From: Paraburkholderia caffeinitolerans
Lineage (GTDB): Bacteria > Pseudomonadota > Gammaproteobacteria > Burkholderiales > Burkholderiaceae
DNA length: 64,000 nt
Assembly: GCF_902859945.1 (NCBI RefSeq)
Contig: NZ_CADIKL010000035.1
Location: forward strand, 1 to 64,000
Reading direction: 5' to 3'
Both the position numbers and the translations under genes were made by a program. Of this stretch, positions 26,901 to 34,229 are shown one piece after another (the stretch's first letter is position 1; each line of letters opens with the position of its first letter). The notes beneath the pieces were generated by a model, which ran no database searches, was not told the origin of the DNA, and was given only the letters and a program-made list of their open reading frames with translations.

Positions 26901-28488
26901 CGTTGTCGGGGATCGTGCCGCCCGAGGTCAGCGCGACGAGGCGTGCGCCGCGCCGCGCGCGCAGCGCGTGGTTCACCACGTCGCGGTGCAGCCAGGCGGC
27001 GCGCGGGCCGTGGCGGCTCGTGTAGCCCTCGGCGAGCATGCGCAGCACCGCGTCGAAACGTGCGCGCTCCAGCTGCGCGAACGGCGTGCTGCGACGCACG
27101 AGCGCGAACAGTGCATCTTCGTTCCATTCGGCGCAGGCCACTTCAGCGACGATCTGCTGCGCCAGCACGTCGAGCGGCGCGCTCGGCAGCGCGAGGCGAT
27201 CGAGCTCGCCGCGTTGCACGCAATCGAGCAGCGCCGCGCATTCGATGAGGTCGTCGCGCGAGGTCGGAAAAAGCCGCCCCTTCGGCATCCCGCCAACTTG
27301 GTGCCCGGAGCGCCCGACGCGCTGCAGGAAGCCTGCGATCGAGCGCGGCGAGCCGATCTGGCAGACCAGATCGACATCGCCGATATCGATGCCGAGTTCG
27401 AGCGAGGCGGTGGCCACCAGCACGCGCAGTTCGCCGCGCTTCAGGCGCTGCTCGGCGTCGAAGCGCTGCTCGCGCGCGAGGCTGCCGTGATGCGCGGCCA
27501 CCGCTTGCGCGCCAAGGCGGTCGGTGAGATGGCGCGCCACGCGCTCGGCCATGCGCCGCGTGTTCACGAACACGAGCGTCGTGCGGTGTTGCGCGACCAA
27601 CTCGGCCATGCGGTCGTACACGCGCTCCCACACATCGTTGGCCATGACGGCTTCGAGCGGCACGGGCGGCACTTCGAGCGCGAGGTCGCGCGCGCGCACG
27701 TGGCCCGCATCGACGATGGCGCAGGGCGGCGGTGCGTCGGCGTTTTCTCCCATGCCGACCAGAAAGCGCGCCACCGTTTCGATCGGCTTTTGCGTCGCCG
27801 AGAGGCCGATGCGCAGTAGACGCTGGCCGCACAGCGCGTCGAGGCGCTCGAGACTCAGCGCGAGATGCACGCCGCGCTTGTTGCCCGCGAGCGCGTGAAT
27901 TTCGTCGACGATCACGCTGCGCGCGCCCGCGAGCATGCGGCGGCCGGACTCCGAGCCGAGCAGCACATAGAGCGATTCGGGCGTGGTCACGAGGATATGC
28001 GGCGCGCGCTTGCGCAACGCGGCGCGCTCGGGCTGCGGCGTGTCGCCGGTGCGCACGGCGGTGCGGATCTCGACGGGCGGCAGGTCCCGGCGCGCCAGCT
28101 CCGCACGGATGCCTTCGAGCGGCCGTTCGAGGTTCAGGTGGATGTCGTTCGAGAGCGCCTTGAGCGGCGAGACATAGACCACCAGCGTCGCGTCGGGCAG
28201 CGCGCCGCCGTTCGCGAGGCCTTCGCGCACGAGCGAGTCCAGTGCGGTGAGAAAGCCGGTGAGCGTCTTGCCTGAGCCGGTGGGCGCGGCCACCAGCGTA
28301 GCTCGGCCGCTCGCGATGAACGGCCAGGCGGCGCGCTGCGCGGGGGTGGGCGCGGCGAAGCTGCTCCGGAACCACGCGGCCACAGCCGGATGGAAGAGGG
28401 CGAGCGGATCGTCGGGGCGGGAGATGCCGGCAGCGGATTGCAACTGGGCAGACTCGGGCGGGGCGGTGACGGACGTAAGCAGGCTCAT
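23962..28488 (-). CDS. lhr: Lhr-family ATP-dependent helicase (full length)
   Basis: A 1508-aa superfamily 2 helicase. Motif I APTGSGKT is at 68-75 (K74), the DEIH box at 194-197, and motif VI is in QRVGRSGHQ. The length matches E. coli Lhr (about 1538 aa), so both the Lhr-core (two RecA domains, winged helix, domain 4) and the long C-terminal extension are present. The family is a 3'-5' DNA/RNA:DNA translocase linked to DNA repair. The ATG at 28488 precedes the helicase core; longer in-frame starts reach 28593. It is divergent from the aldo/keto reductase. No companion phosphoesterase or ligase gene is adjacent. Confidence 0.93.
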   Translation of the reverse strand: MSLLTSVTAPPESAQLQSAAGISRPDDPLALFHPAVAAWFRSSFAAPTPAQRAAWPFIASGRATLVAAPTGSGKTLTGFLTALDSLVREGLANGGALPDATLVVYVSPLKALSNDIHLNLERPLEGIRAELARRDLPPVEIRTAVRTGDTPQPERAALRKRAPHILVTTPESLYVLLGSESGRRMLAGARSVIVDEIHALAGNKRGVHLALSLERLDALCGQRLLRIGLSATQKPIETVARFLVGMGENADAPPPCAIVDAGHVRARDLALEVPPVPLEAVMANDVWERVYDRMAELVAQHRTTLVFVNTRRMAERVARHLTDRLGAQAVAAHHGSLAREQRFDAEQRLKRGELRVLVATASLELGIDIGDVDLVCQIGSPRSIAGFLQRVGRSGHQVGGMPKGRLFPTSRDDLIECAALLDCVQRGELDRLALPSAPLDVLAQQIVAEVACAEWNEDALFALVRRSTPFAQLERARFDAVLRMLAEGYTSRHGPRAAWLHRDVVNHALRARRGARLVALTSGGTIPDNADYAVLLEPQGVQIGTVNEDFAVESLAGDVFQLGNASYRILRIEAGRVRVEDAQGQPPNIPFWLGEAPGRSDELSFAISRLRSQIDAALGAHAVDDATNSAAIERATAWLADTLILGDAPARQIVEYLARARAALTVLPTQDTLVMERFFDEAGGTQLVIHAPFGSRVNRAWGLTLRKRFCRQFNFELQAAATEDAIILSLTHAHSFALDEVWRYLHSNSAEHLLVQALLDAPLFGVRWRWNATTALALPRQTGGRKTPPQIQRMRSEDLLAAVFPDQVACVENLAGEREIPRHPLVDQTLDDCLHDAMDTEAWLALLHRIESREVRLVTRELPAPSPLAAEILSARPYAFLDDAPLEERRTQAVLSRRFRDPESVDDMGALDPEAIASVREEAWPQVRDADELHDALNTLGVLADSEAHAHGWSAWLAGLAGAGRATRMPVADMPVAEHDALWVSIERLACVRAIYPQAQCEPPLAPLASVDAPRGEPWSEDTALVEIVRARLSGFGPLTVAQIARPLALEASVAALALTRLEAEGTVMRGRFTPGAHEEEWCERHLLARIHRYTVRKLRREIEPVERSDFMRFLFEWQHVATSAHGSDRDALAAMLGQLEGWEASALAWEDEILPVRIDDYTPMLLDELCRSGQLAWARLPARAATSTVRSTPVVLLPRRELARWTALIETPEATELSARARRVHEALLRHGAMFFDELAADAHLLGVELENALGELVAAGLVNADSFAGLRALVRPAAKRHAHGHYGRRRPRGFGPLVGGMGDAGRWAVLRRMALPEAGEPLAARATSPTPLRRPPADADLLEHVVNVLLRRYGVVCWQLLAREAPWLPPWRDLLRVMHRLEARGDLRGGRFVTGLSGEQFALPEAVALLRDVRRRGGAGNFASEARSEEAALVCIAASDPLNLVGTVLPGEKVPAVAGNRIVFRDGVPVATLVAGRCEFLGDFDEAMRSVLRTALARFGGGSSSL

Positions 28489-28653
28489 GGGCGCGGGGGG
28501 CAAAAAAGCAGTCTGGCAGGTTTCTCGCGCGGCTGCTGGCGTGAAGTTCGGCGGTCGTTTTTGGGCATGCGGCGCAGCGCGGGCACGCCTCAAGCGTTTC
28601 GCAGTATCCTCTGGCCCGTTGGATGTTCCCTCGGCTCACGTCGGAGTTTTCCT

Positions 28654-29706
28654 ATGCGAATGCAACCTCTTGGCCGCACCGGCCTGTTTGTTTCCGAACT
28701 TTGCCTCGGCACCATGACTTTCGGCGGCGGCGCCGGCATCTGGAACCAGATCGGCGATTTGCAGCAGACCGAAGCCGAGCGCCTGATCGGCCGTGCGCTC
28801 GATGCGGGCATCAACTTCATCGATACCGCCGACGTCTATTCGCAGGGTATTTCCGAGCAGATCACGGGCCAGGCGCTGAAGAACCTCAAGGTGGTGCGCG
28901 ACCAGGTCGTGGTGGCGACCAAGGTGCTCGGCGAGATGGGCGCGTCGCCGAATCAGCGCGGCGCGACGCGCTATCACATCATGGAGGGCGTGAAGGCGAG
29001 CCTGCGCCGACTGCAGCTCGATCACATCGACCTGTACCAGATCCACGGCTTCGACCCGGCCACCCCCATCGAGGAGACCGTGCGCGCGTTCGACACGCTC
29101 GTGCAGCAGGGCTACGTGCGCTATGTGGGCGTTTCGAACTGGGCCGCGTGGCAGATCGTGAAGGCGCTCGGCATCGCGCATCATCACGGGCTCGCGCGCT
29201 TCGAGACGCTGCAGGCGTATTACACGATCGCGGGCCGCGACCTCGAACGCGAGATCGTGCCGATGCTCGCGAGCGAAGGGCTCGGGCTGATGGTGTGGAG
29301 CCCGCTCGCGGGCGGCCTCTTGAGCGGCAAGTATGGGCGCGACCGCCAGGGCGAGGCGGGCAGCCGCCGCACGACCTTCGATTTTCCGCCCGTGGAGCGC
29401 GAGCGCGCCTGGGATTGCATCGACGCGATGCGCCCCATCGCCGAGAGCAAGGGCGTCTCGGTGGCGCAGATCGCGCTCGCGTGGCTCTTGCATCAGCGCG
29501 CGGTGACGACGGTGATCGTCGGCGCGAAGCGCACCGATCAACTCGACGACAACGTCGCGGCCACCAAGGTGAAGCTCTCCGCGCAAGAACTCGCGATTCT
29601 CGACGATGTGAGCCGCTTGCCCGCCGAATATCCTGGCTGGATGCTCGCGCGCCAAGGGGAGGCGCGGCAGGAGCAATTGCGCCAGACGCAGCGCGAGGAA
29701 CGCTGA
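28654..29706 (+). CDS. aldo/keto reductase
   Basis: A 350-aa NADPH-dependent oxidoreductase with a TIM-barrel fold. The catalytic tetrad is D57 and Y62 (FIDTADVYSQG), K90 (VVVATKVLG) and H131 (DLYQIHGFDP). VGVSNWAAWQ and the C-terminal IVGAKRTDQLDDN are also family marks. It resembles the YajO/AKR-12-like group acting on aldehydes or ketones; the substrate is unknown. GGAG lies 8 bases before the ATG. Confidence 0.92.
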   Translation: MRMQPLGRTGLFVSELCLGTMTFGGGAGIWNQIGDLQQTEAERLIGRALDAGINFIDTADVYSQGISEQITGQALKNLKVVRDQVVVATKVLGEMGASPNQRGATRYHIMEGVKASLRRLQLDHIDLYQIHGFDPATPIEETVRAFDTLVQQGYVRYVGVSNWAAWQIVKALGIAHHHGLARFETLQAYYTIAGRDLEREIVPMLASEGLGLMVWSPLAGGLLSGKYGRDRQGEAGSRRTTFDFPPVERERAWDCIDAMRPIAESKGVSVAQIALAWLLHQRAVTTVIVGAKRTDQLDDNVAATKVKLSAQELAILDDVSRLPAEYPGWMLARQGEARQEQLRQTQREER

Positions 29707-29891
29707 GGGCGGGCGGAGGATCGGGCGCTCGAGTAACCGGAGAGCGCTCGATCGTGCACCGATCCGACCTCGACCCGGCACGCAATTTTTCTCCTGCGAT
29801 TGTAAAAACGTCCGCCGGGCGGCCTTGGGCGGGTGCCGGAATGGCGCGCCGCAAGGCGCGATCCCGTTATAAAACAAGTGCTTGTAAAAAC

Positions 29892-29906
29892 TGGCATGGG
29901 TGTTGC
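29892..29906 (+). promoter_or_regulatory. candidate sigma-54 (-24/-12) promoter upstream of rpoN
   Basis: TGGCATGGGTGTTGC: the -24 GG and -12 GC are separated by exactly 10 bases, the spacing required by sigma-54, and 6 of the 7 conserved bases in TGGCAYR-N4-TTGCW are in place. It lies 44 bases before the rpoN start on the coding strand, so this sigma factor may drive its own gene. Confidence 0.6.
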
Positions 29907-29950
29907 GTGAGTCAGTCCATTCACGTCAATTTAAAGAGAACATCCTAGCC

Positions 29951-31546
29951 ATGGCTTCCATTGCGTTACACGCGCGCCAGCATCTCGCGCTGACGCCGCG
30001 TCTGCAGCAGGCCGTGCGCCTGTTGCAGCTATCGTCGCTCGAATTCCAGCAGGAACTGCGCGAAGCGCTCGATACCAATCCGTTCCTCGAATATGTGCCG
30101 CCCGCCCAGGAAACCGGCGAAGCCGCTGAGGCCGCCGAAGGCGCGGCCGGGATAGGCGAGGCCGCGCCTGCTGCACCCGTGGTGGCCGCCGATGTGCCCG
30201 AGGGCGATCTCGATGGCGGCATGGAAAGCGCCGCGGACGGCGGCATGGCGCTCGATCCCGCGAGCCATGGCGGTGCCACGTACGGCGACGAAGCCGCCGG
30301 TTATGGCGAACCGGCCTCCGGCTATGGCGAGGAAACGTCCGGCTACAGCGACGAAGGCTCGGCGTATGCCGCCGATCTGCCGTTGCCGGGCGCGATGCGT
30401 GCATCGTCGGGCTATCGCGGCTCGGAAGACGGCGAATCCGATGCAGCCGACTGGGTGCGCGTGCCGATCTCGCTGCGCGAGCAGTTGCATGGCGCGCTGC
30501 GGCTGTCGCCGCTCGAAGACCTCGATCGCGCGGCGGTCCAGGTTGTGATCGAGGCGCTCGACGACGACGGCTATCTGCGTCAGGAACTGGCTGAACTCGC
30601 CGACGTCGATGGCGTGGAAGGCGAGCTCGACGAAGACCGCCTGCGCATCGCGCTACGCGTCGTGCAGACGCTCGATAGGCCCGGCATCGGCGCCCGCTCG
30701 CTCGCCGAATGCCTCGCGCTGCAGCTCGAAGCGATGCCAGAGGACACGCCGCACCGCGAGCTGGCGCTGCGGATCGTGACCGGACATCTGGAGCGTCTCG
30801 CGCGCCGCGAGCATGGCGAACTGCAACGCCAGCTAGGCTGCGACGCACAGTCGCTGCAAGCGGCGAGCGCGCTGGTGCGCCGCCTCGACCCGAAGCCGGG
30901 CAATCACTATGGCCGCGCGGACGGCGGCTATGTGGTGCCGGACGTGATCGTGCGCCAGGTGCGCGGCCGCTGGGTGGTGAGCGTGAATCCGGCCATCGAA
31001 CCGCGTGCGCGCATCCACAAGCTCTACGCGGAATTGTTCGCGCGCTCGGACCAGACGAGCCGCTCGCCGCTCGCGCAGCAGTTGCAGGAAGCGCGCTGGC
31101 TGATCCGCAACGCGCACAAGCGCTGCGAGACCATCCTGCGCGTGGGCGAATGCATCGTCGCGCGGCAGAAGGCCTTTTTCCAGTACGGCGAGATCGCGCT
31201 GCGTCCGATGCTGCTGCGCGATGTCGCCGACGAACTCGGCCTGCACGAATCGACCGTGTCGCGCGCGACCGGCAACAAGTACATGGCCACGCCGCGCGGT
31301 ATTTTCGAGTTCAAGCGTTTTTTCCCGCGCGAACTGGAGACGCGCACGGGCGGCACCTGTTCGGCTGCGGCCGTGCGCGCGCTCATCAAGGAGATGATCG
31401 ATGCGGAGAATCCGCGCGATCCGCTTTCGGATGTCGTGCTCACGCAGGAACTGGAACGGCAGGGCGTGCGCGTGGCGCGCCGCACGGTCACGAAGTATCG
31501 CCAGATGATGAAGTTGCCCGCGGCGGACATGCGCCGCCAGTTATAG
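29951..31546 (+). CDS. rpoN: RNA polymerase sigma-54 factor (RpoN, second-copy type)
   Basis: A 531-aa sigma-54. Region I (about 1-50) starts with the Gln/Leu-rich LTPRLQQAVRLLQLSSLEFQQEL that contacts activators. Region II is acidic, with a run of Gly-Tyr-acidic repeats at 110-140. The core-binding domain spans about 165-400, the HTH is LRDVADELGLHESTVSRAT (422-440), and the RpoN box ARRTVTKYR (509-517) reads the -24 element. It lies between an aldo/keto reductase and a DUF72 gene instead of the usual lptB-rpoN-hpf-ptsN cluster, so I take it as an additional copy. A -24/-12 promoter precedes it. Confidence 0.95.
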   Translation: MASIALHARQHLALTPRLQQAVRLLQLSSLEFQQELREALDTNPFLEYVPPAQETGEAAEAAEGAAGIGEAAPAAPVVAADVPEGDLDGGMESAADGGMALDPASHGGATYGDEAAGYGEPASGYGEETSGYSDEGSAYAADLPLPGAMRASSGYRGSEDGESDAADWVRVPISLREQLHGALRLSPLEDLDRAAVQVVIEALDDDGYLRQELAELADVDGVEGELDEDRLRIALRVVQTLDRPGIGARSLAECLALQLEAMPEDTPHRELALRIVTGHLERLARREHGELQRQLGCDAQSLQAASALVRRLDPKPGNHYGRADGGYVVPDVIVRQVRGRWVVSVNPAIEPRARIHKLYAELFARSDQTSRSPLAQQLQEARWLIRNAHKRCETILRVGECIVARQKAFFQYGEIALRPMLLRDVADELGLHESTVSRATGNKYMATPRGIFEFKRFFPRELETRTGGTCSAAAVRALIKEMIDAENPRDPLSDVVLTQELERQGVRVARRTVTKYRQMMKLPAADMRRQL

Positions 31547-31567
31547 CGCTCGTGCAACGCGGACGCT

Positions 31568-32401
31568 TTACGCGCCGCGTTCGCGCAGGCGCTCGATCAG
31601 CGCCATCGCGGCGACGGGATTGCGCTCCTTAAAGCCGCTGATCACGTAGAGATACACGTCGCGCCCCGCTTTGGCCGCGAGCGGCTTGGCGAAGGTGGCG
31701 AGGTCGCCGGGGCTCTCGCCGCGCGCCCATGCGAGCGCGCGCGCGGCCCAGCCGTCGAGATCCGCTGGCGAGTAGCCGAGCGGCTCGCCAGCGGTCGTCC
31801 CCATGATGCGCGCGTAGACGAAGGGCGCGGATGCGTCGGCGATCTGTGGGTAATCCGAGTCGCCGGACACCACGATGGCGGCCCCGTGCCGCCGCGCGAG
31901 CGCGACGAACTCCGGCGTGCGGAAACTCTCGTGCCGCACCTCCAGCGCGTGCCTTAGCGGTTGCCCGTCAACCTCGGCGGGCAGCAATTCGAGAAATCGT
32001 CCGTAGTCCTCTGGATCGAACTGCTTGCCTGGCATGAGTTGCCAGTTGATCGGGCCGAGCTTGTTGCGCAGATTCAGCACGCCGCTCGTGAGAAAACGCT
32101 CGATCGATGCGCCGGCCTCGGCCAGCACGCGGCGGTTCATCGCGAAGCGCGGCCCCTTCAGCGAGAACACGAAGTCGTCGGGCGTTTCGTCGTGCCAGCG
32201 CATGAAGCTTTCGGGGCGCTGCGAGCCGTAATAAGTGCTGTTGATTTCCAGCGAGCTCAGGTGACGGCTCGCATAATCGAGTTCGAGGCGCTGCGCGAGC
32301 CCTTCGGGATAGAACGTGCCGCGCCACTGCGGGTAAATCCACCCGCCAATGCCGATGCGAATACGCCCGGTTTTCTCGGGTAAAGCGGGGGAGCGAGCCA
32401 T
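31568..32401 (-). CDS. DUF72 (YecE-like) protein
   Basis: A 277-aa TIM-barrel-like protein of the DUF72/YecE family. Seen directly: RIGIGGWIYPQWRGTFYP at the start, SSLEINSTYYGSQRPE, FVFSLKGPRF and the late FVYARIMGT. No biochemical role is established for the family. The ATG at 32401 begins just before the conserved N-terminus. It converges on rpoN with only 21 bases between, and a 7-bp stem there (31556-31581) overlaps its 3' end. Confidence 0.88.
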   Translation of the reverse strand: MARSPALPEKTGRIRIGIGGWIYPQWRGTFYPEGLAQRLELDYASRHLSSLEINSTYYGSQRPESFMRWHDETPDDFVFSLKGPRFAMNRRVLAEAGASIERFLTSGVLNLRNKLGPINWQLMPGKQFDPEDYGRFLELLPAEVDGQPLRHALEVRHESFRTPEFVALARRHGAAIVVSGDSDYPQIADASAPFVYARIMGTTAGEPLGYSPADLDGWAARALAWARGESPGDLATFAKPLAAKAGRDVYLYVISGFKERNPVAAMALIERLRERGA

Positions 32402-32624
32402 GGGAATTGCGCCGTCGAGTCGGGAATGGCGCAGTGTAGCGCGGTTGCCGCAGTTGCCGCAGTTGCAATAGCAAGGTTTCGAAAGCACCGGTATAAATGT
32501 GCAATGCGGCACTACCTGTAGCACATTGGTGATTATTAGATCGTTTTAGGCATAGTCCGATATTTTCCTATGAAGCGTGAGGCTAATTTAGCTGTGTGTC
32601 AGACAACCTCACTTGGAATATCAG

Positions 32625-33020
32625 ATGCAGCCTCGTCCCTCAATGGAACTGAACGACGCGCAGTGGCGCAGCGTCGAACCCCTTTTCCGTGAAATCCGCA
32701 CCAGCGGCCCGCGCCGCGGTCGTCCGGCGCATTGCTCGCGCGCCGTATTCGAAGCCATCCTGTGGGTGCTGTCAACGGGCTCCGTCTGGTCGAAGCTGCC
32801 CGAGCGCTACCCCGATTTCCGCACCTGCCATCGGCGCTTCAAGATGTGGTTCGACGCCGGCCTCGTGCAACAGGCCATGGAGCAGCTCTACGGCGAAGAA
32901 GGTGTATCCATGTGCGCGGCCATGAGCGCGCGCATGCAGCCGTGGCGCGCACCGGCGGGGCGCAAGGCGCCGCGTTTCCCGGTGGCATTCACGCTGCGCT
33001 GGCCGGTGGCGCGCACCTGA
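32625..33020 (+). CDS. DUF4096/IS5-type transposase N-terminal protein (stand-alone)
   Basis: A 131-aa protein. Residues 5-85 match the helix-turn-helix head (DUF4096) of IS5-group transposases: ELNDAQWRSVEPLF, GRPAHCSRAVFEAILWVLSTGSVWSKLPE, and the CHRRFKMWFDAGL helix. The DDE catalytic domain is missing: after residue 95 comes an unrelated basic, Pro/Arg-rich tail. No terminal inverted repeats or target duplication are visible. It is therefore either a remnant or a domesticated DNA-binding protein; similar stand-alone proteins are frequent in Paraburkholderia. The ATG at 32625 is preferred over an in-frame TTG 12 bases upstream. Confidence 0.7.
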   Translation: MQPRPSMELNDAQWRSVEPLFREIRTSGPRRGRPAHCSRAVFEAILWVLSTGSVWSKLPERYPDFRTCHRRFKMWFDAGLVQQAMEQLYGEEGVSMCAAMSARMQPWRAPAGRKAPRFPVAFTLRWPVART

Positions 33021-33041
33021 GCGCCAGCGTGCGGGTCCAGT

Positions 33042-33086
33042 TACGCAAGCGAGCAGCGGATTATGAGTCCGCTGCTCGCTTGCGTA
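33042..33086. repeat. perfect 19-bp inverted repeat (hairpin)
   Basis: Arms 33042-33060 and 33068-33086 are exact reverse complements, separated by the 7 bases TTATGAG. The hairpin begins 22 bases after the transposase-like gene. There is no T tract on either side, so it is not a standard intrinsic terminator; a transcript-end stabiliser or a mobile-element relic are possibilities. Confidence 0.85.
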
Positions 33087-33230
33087 TGCGTCCGCGTGAA
33101 TGAAAGGGCGCGAAATCGCGTAATGCGGTGAACGAATCGTTCTTCACTGTGATCGGTCAAATCCGCCCTTTGTGGGATCCGCGTTTGGTGCGCGATACTG
33201 TGAGACTTAACGCAACGGAATCCACAGGAC

Positions 33231-34202
33231 ATGGCGCATTTCGACGTATTCAACGGCGACGCGGACGGCATCTGCGCGTTGCACCAGCTTCGCCTTTCCC
33301 GGCCGCGCGAGGCCACGCTCGTCACCGGAGCGAAGCGTGACATCGCGCTCATCAAGCGCGTGCCGGCGCAGCCCGGCGACTCGCTTACGGTGCTCGACAT
33401 CTCGTTCGACGCTAACCGCGCAGCGCTTTGCGCGCTGCTCGACCAGGGCGTCCACATCGAGTATTTCGACCATCACCACGCGGGCGAATTGCCGATGAAG
33501 GTCAATCTCGCCGCGCACATCGACACCACGGCGCAGGTTTGCACGAGCGTGCTGGTCGACCGTCACCTGCGCGGGCAGCACCGCAGGTGGGCGATTACAG
33601 CGGCCTTCGGCGACAACTTGCAGGCCACCGCGCACGAACTCGCGCGCGAAGCCGGGCTCGACGAGGCGCAAGTCGCGCAGTTGTGCGAACTGGGCGAGTC
33701 GATCAACTACAACGCCTACGGCGACAGTGCCGACGATCTGTTCATCGCGCCGGCCGCGCTCTACGGGATGCTCAAACCCTACGCCGATCCGTTCGAGTTC
33801 ATTGCGGCGGAGCCGGTTGTGGCGCGTCTTTCGGCGTGCCGTCAGGAAGATCTCGAACGCGCGCAGCAGGTCACGCCGCTGTTCATGGTCCAGTACGGCA
33901 CCGTGTGCGTGCTCCCCGACGAGCCTTGGGCGCGCCGCGTACGCGGGGTGTTCGCCAATGCCCTCGCGCAAGAGGAGCCGACCTGCGCGCACGCTGTGCT
34001 GAGCGTCAATCCCGACGGCAATTACGCCGTGAGCGTGCGCGCGCCGCTCGTGCGTCCCAGCGGCGCAGACGAGTTGTGCCGTGCGTTCCCGGGCGGCAAC
34101 GGCCGGGTGGGCGCGGCCGGTATCGACAGCCTCGATGCGGCGCGGCTAGACCTGTTCGTCACAGGGTTCGTGCGCGTGTTCGGGCGTTCGTCTCTGCGCT
34201 GA
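33231..34202 (+). CDS. DHH-superfamily phosphoesterase-like protein
   Basis: A 323-aa protein. The N-terminus DVFNGDADGICALHQL supplies the first Asp motifs, and IEYFDHHHAGELP is the DHH-type metal motif of the RecJ/GdpP/oligoribonuclease superfamily. GGNGRVGAAGI near residue 293 is the DHHA1-type glycine motif that binds substrate. It probably hydrolyses a phosphodiester such as a nanoRNA or nucleotide, but no subgroup can be assigned. It converges on the phosphoketolase gene with 27 bases between. Confidence 0.8.
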   Translation: MAHFDVFNGDADGICALHQLRLSRPREATLVTGAKRDIALIKRVPAQPGDSLTVLDISFDANRAALCALLDQGVHIEYFDHHHAGELPMKVNLAAHIDTTAQVCTSVLVDRHLRGQHRRWAITAAFGDNLQATAHELAREAGLDEAQVAQLCELGESINYNAYGDSADDLFIAPAALYGMLKPYADPFEFIAAEPVVARLSACRQEDLERAQQVTPLFMVQYGTVCVLPDEPWARRVRGVFANALAQEEPTCAHAVLSVNPDGNYAVSVRAPLVRPSGADELCRAFPGGNGRVGAAGIDSLDAARLDLFVTGFVRVFGRSSLR

Positions 34203-34229
34203 TCCGCGCTCCGGGCGCAGGGCGCGCCC

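Noticed and set aside
25945..27819. 624-codon open frame antisense to the Lhr helicase
   Set aside because: Long antisense frames are expected in GC-rich genes; the product is Arg/His/Ala-rich with no domain, while the other strand encodes clear helicase motifs.
32625..33020. Complete insertion sequence
   Set aside because: No DDE domain, no terminal inverted repeats bounding the gene and no target-site duplication were found.
33042..33086. Intrinsic terminator call for the 19-bp hairpin
   Set aside because: Stem is strong but there is no T tract on either side; kept as a repeat instead.
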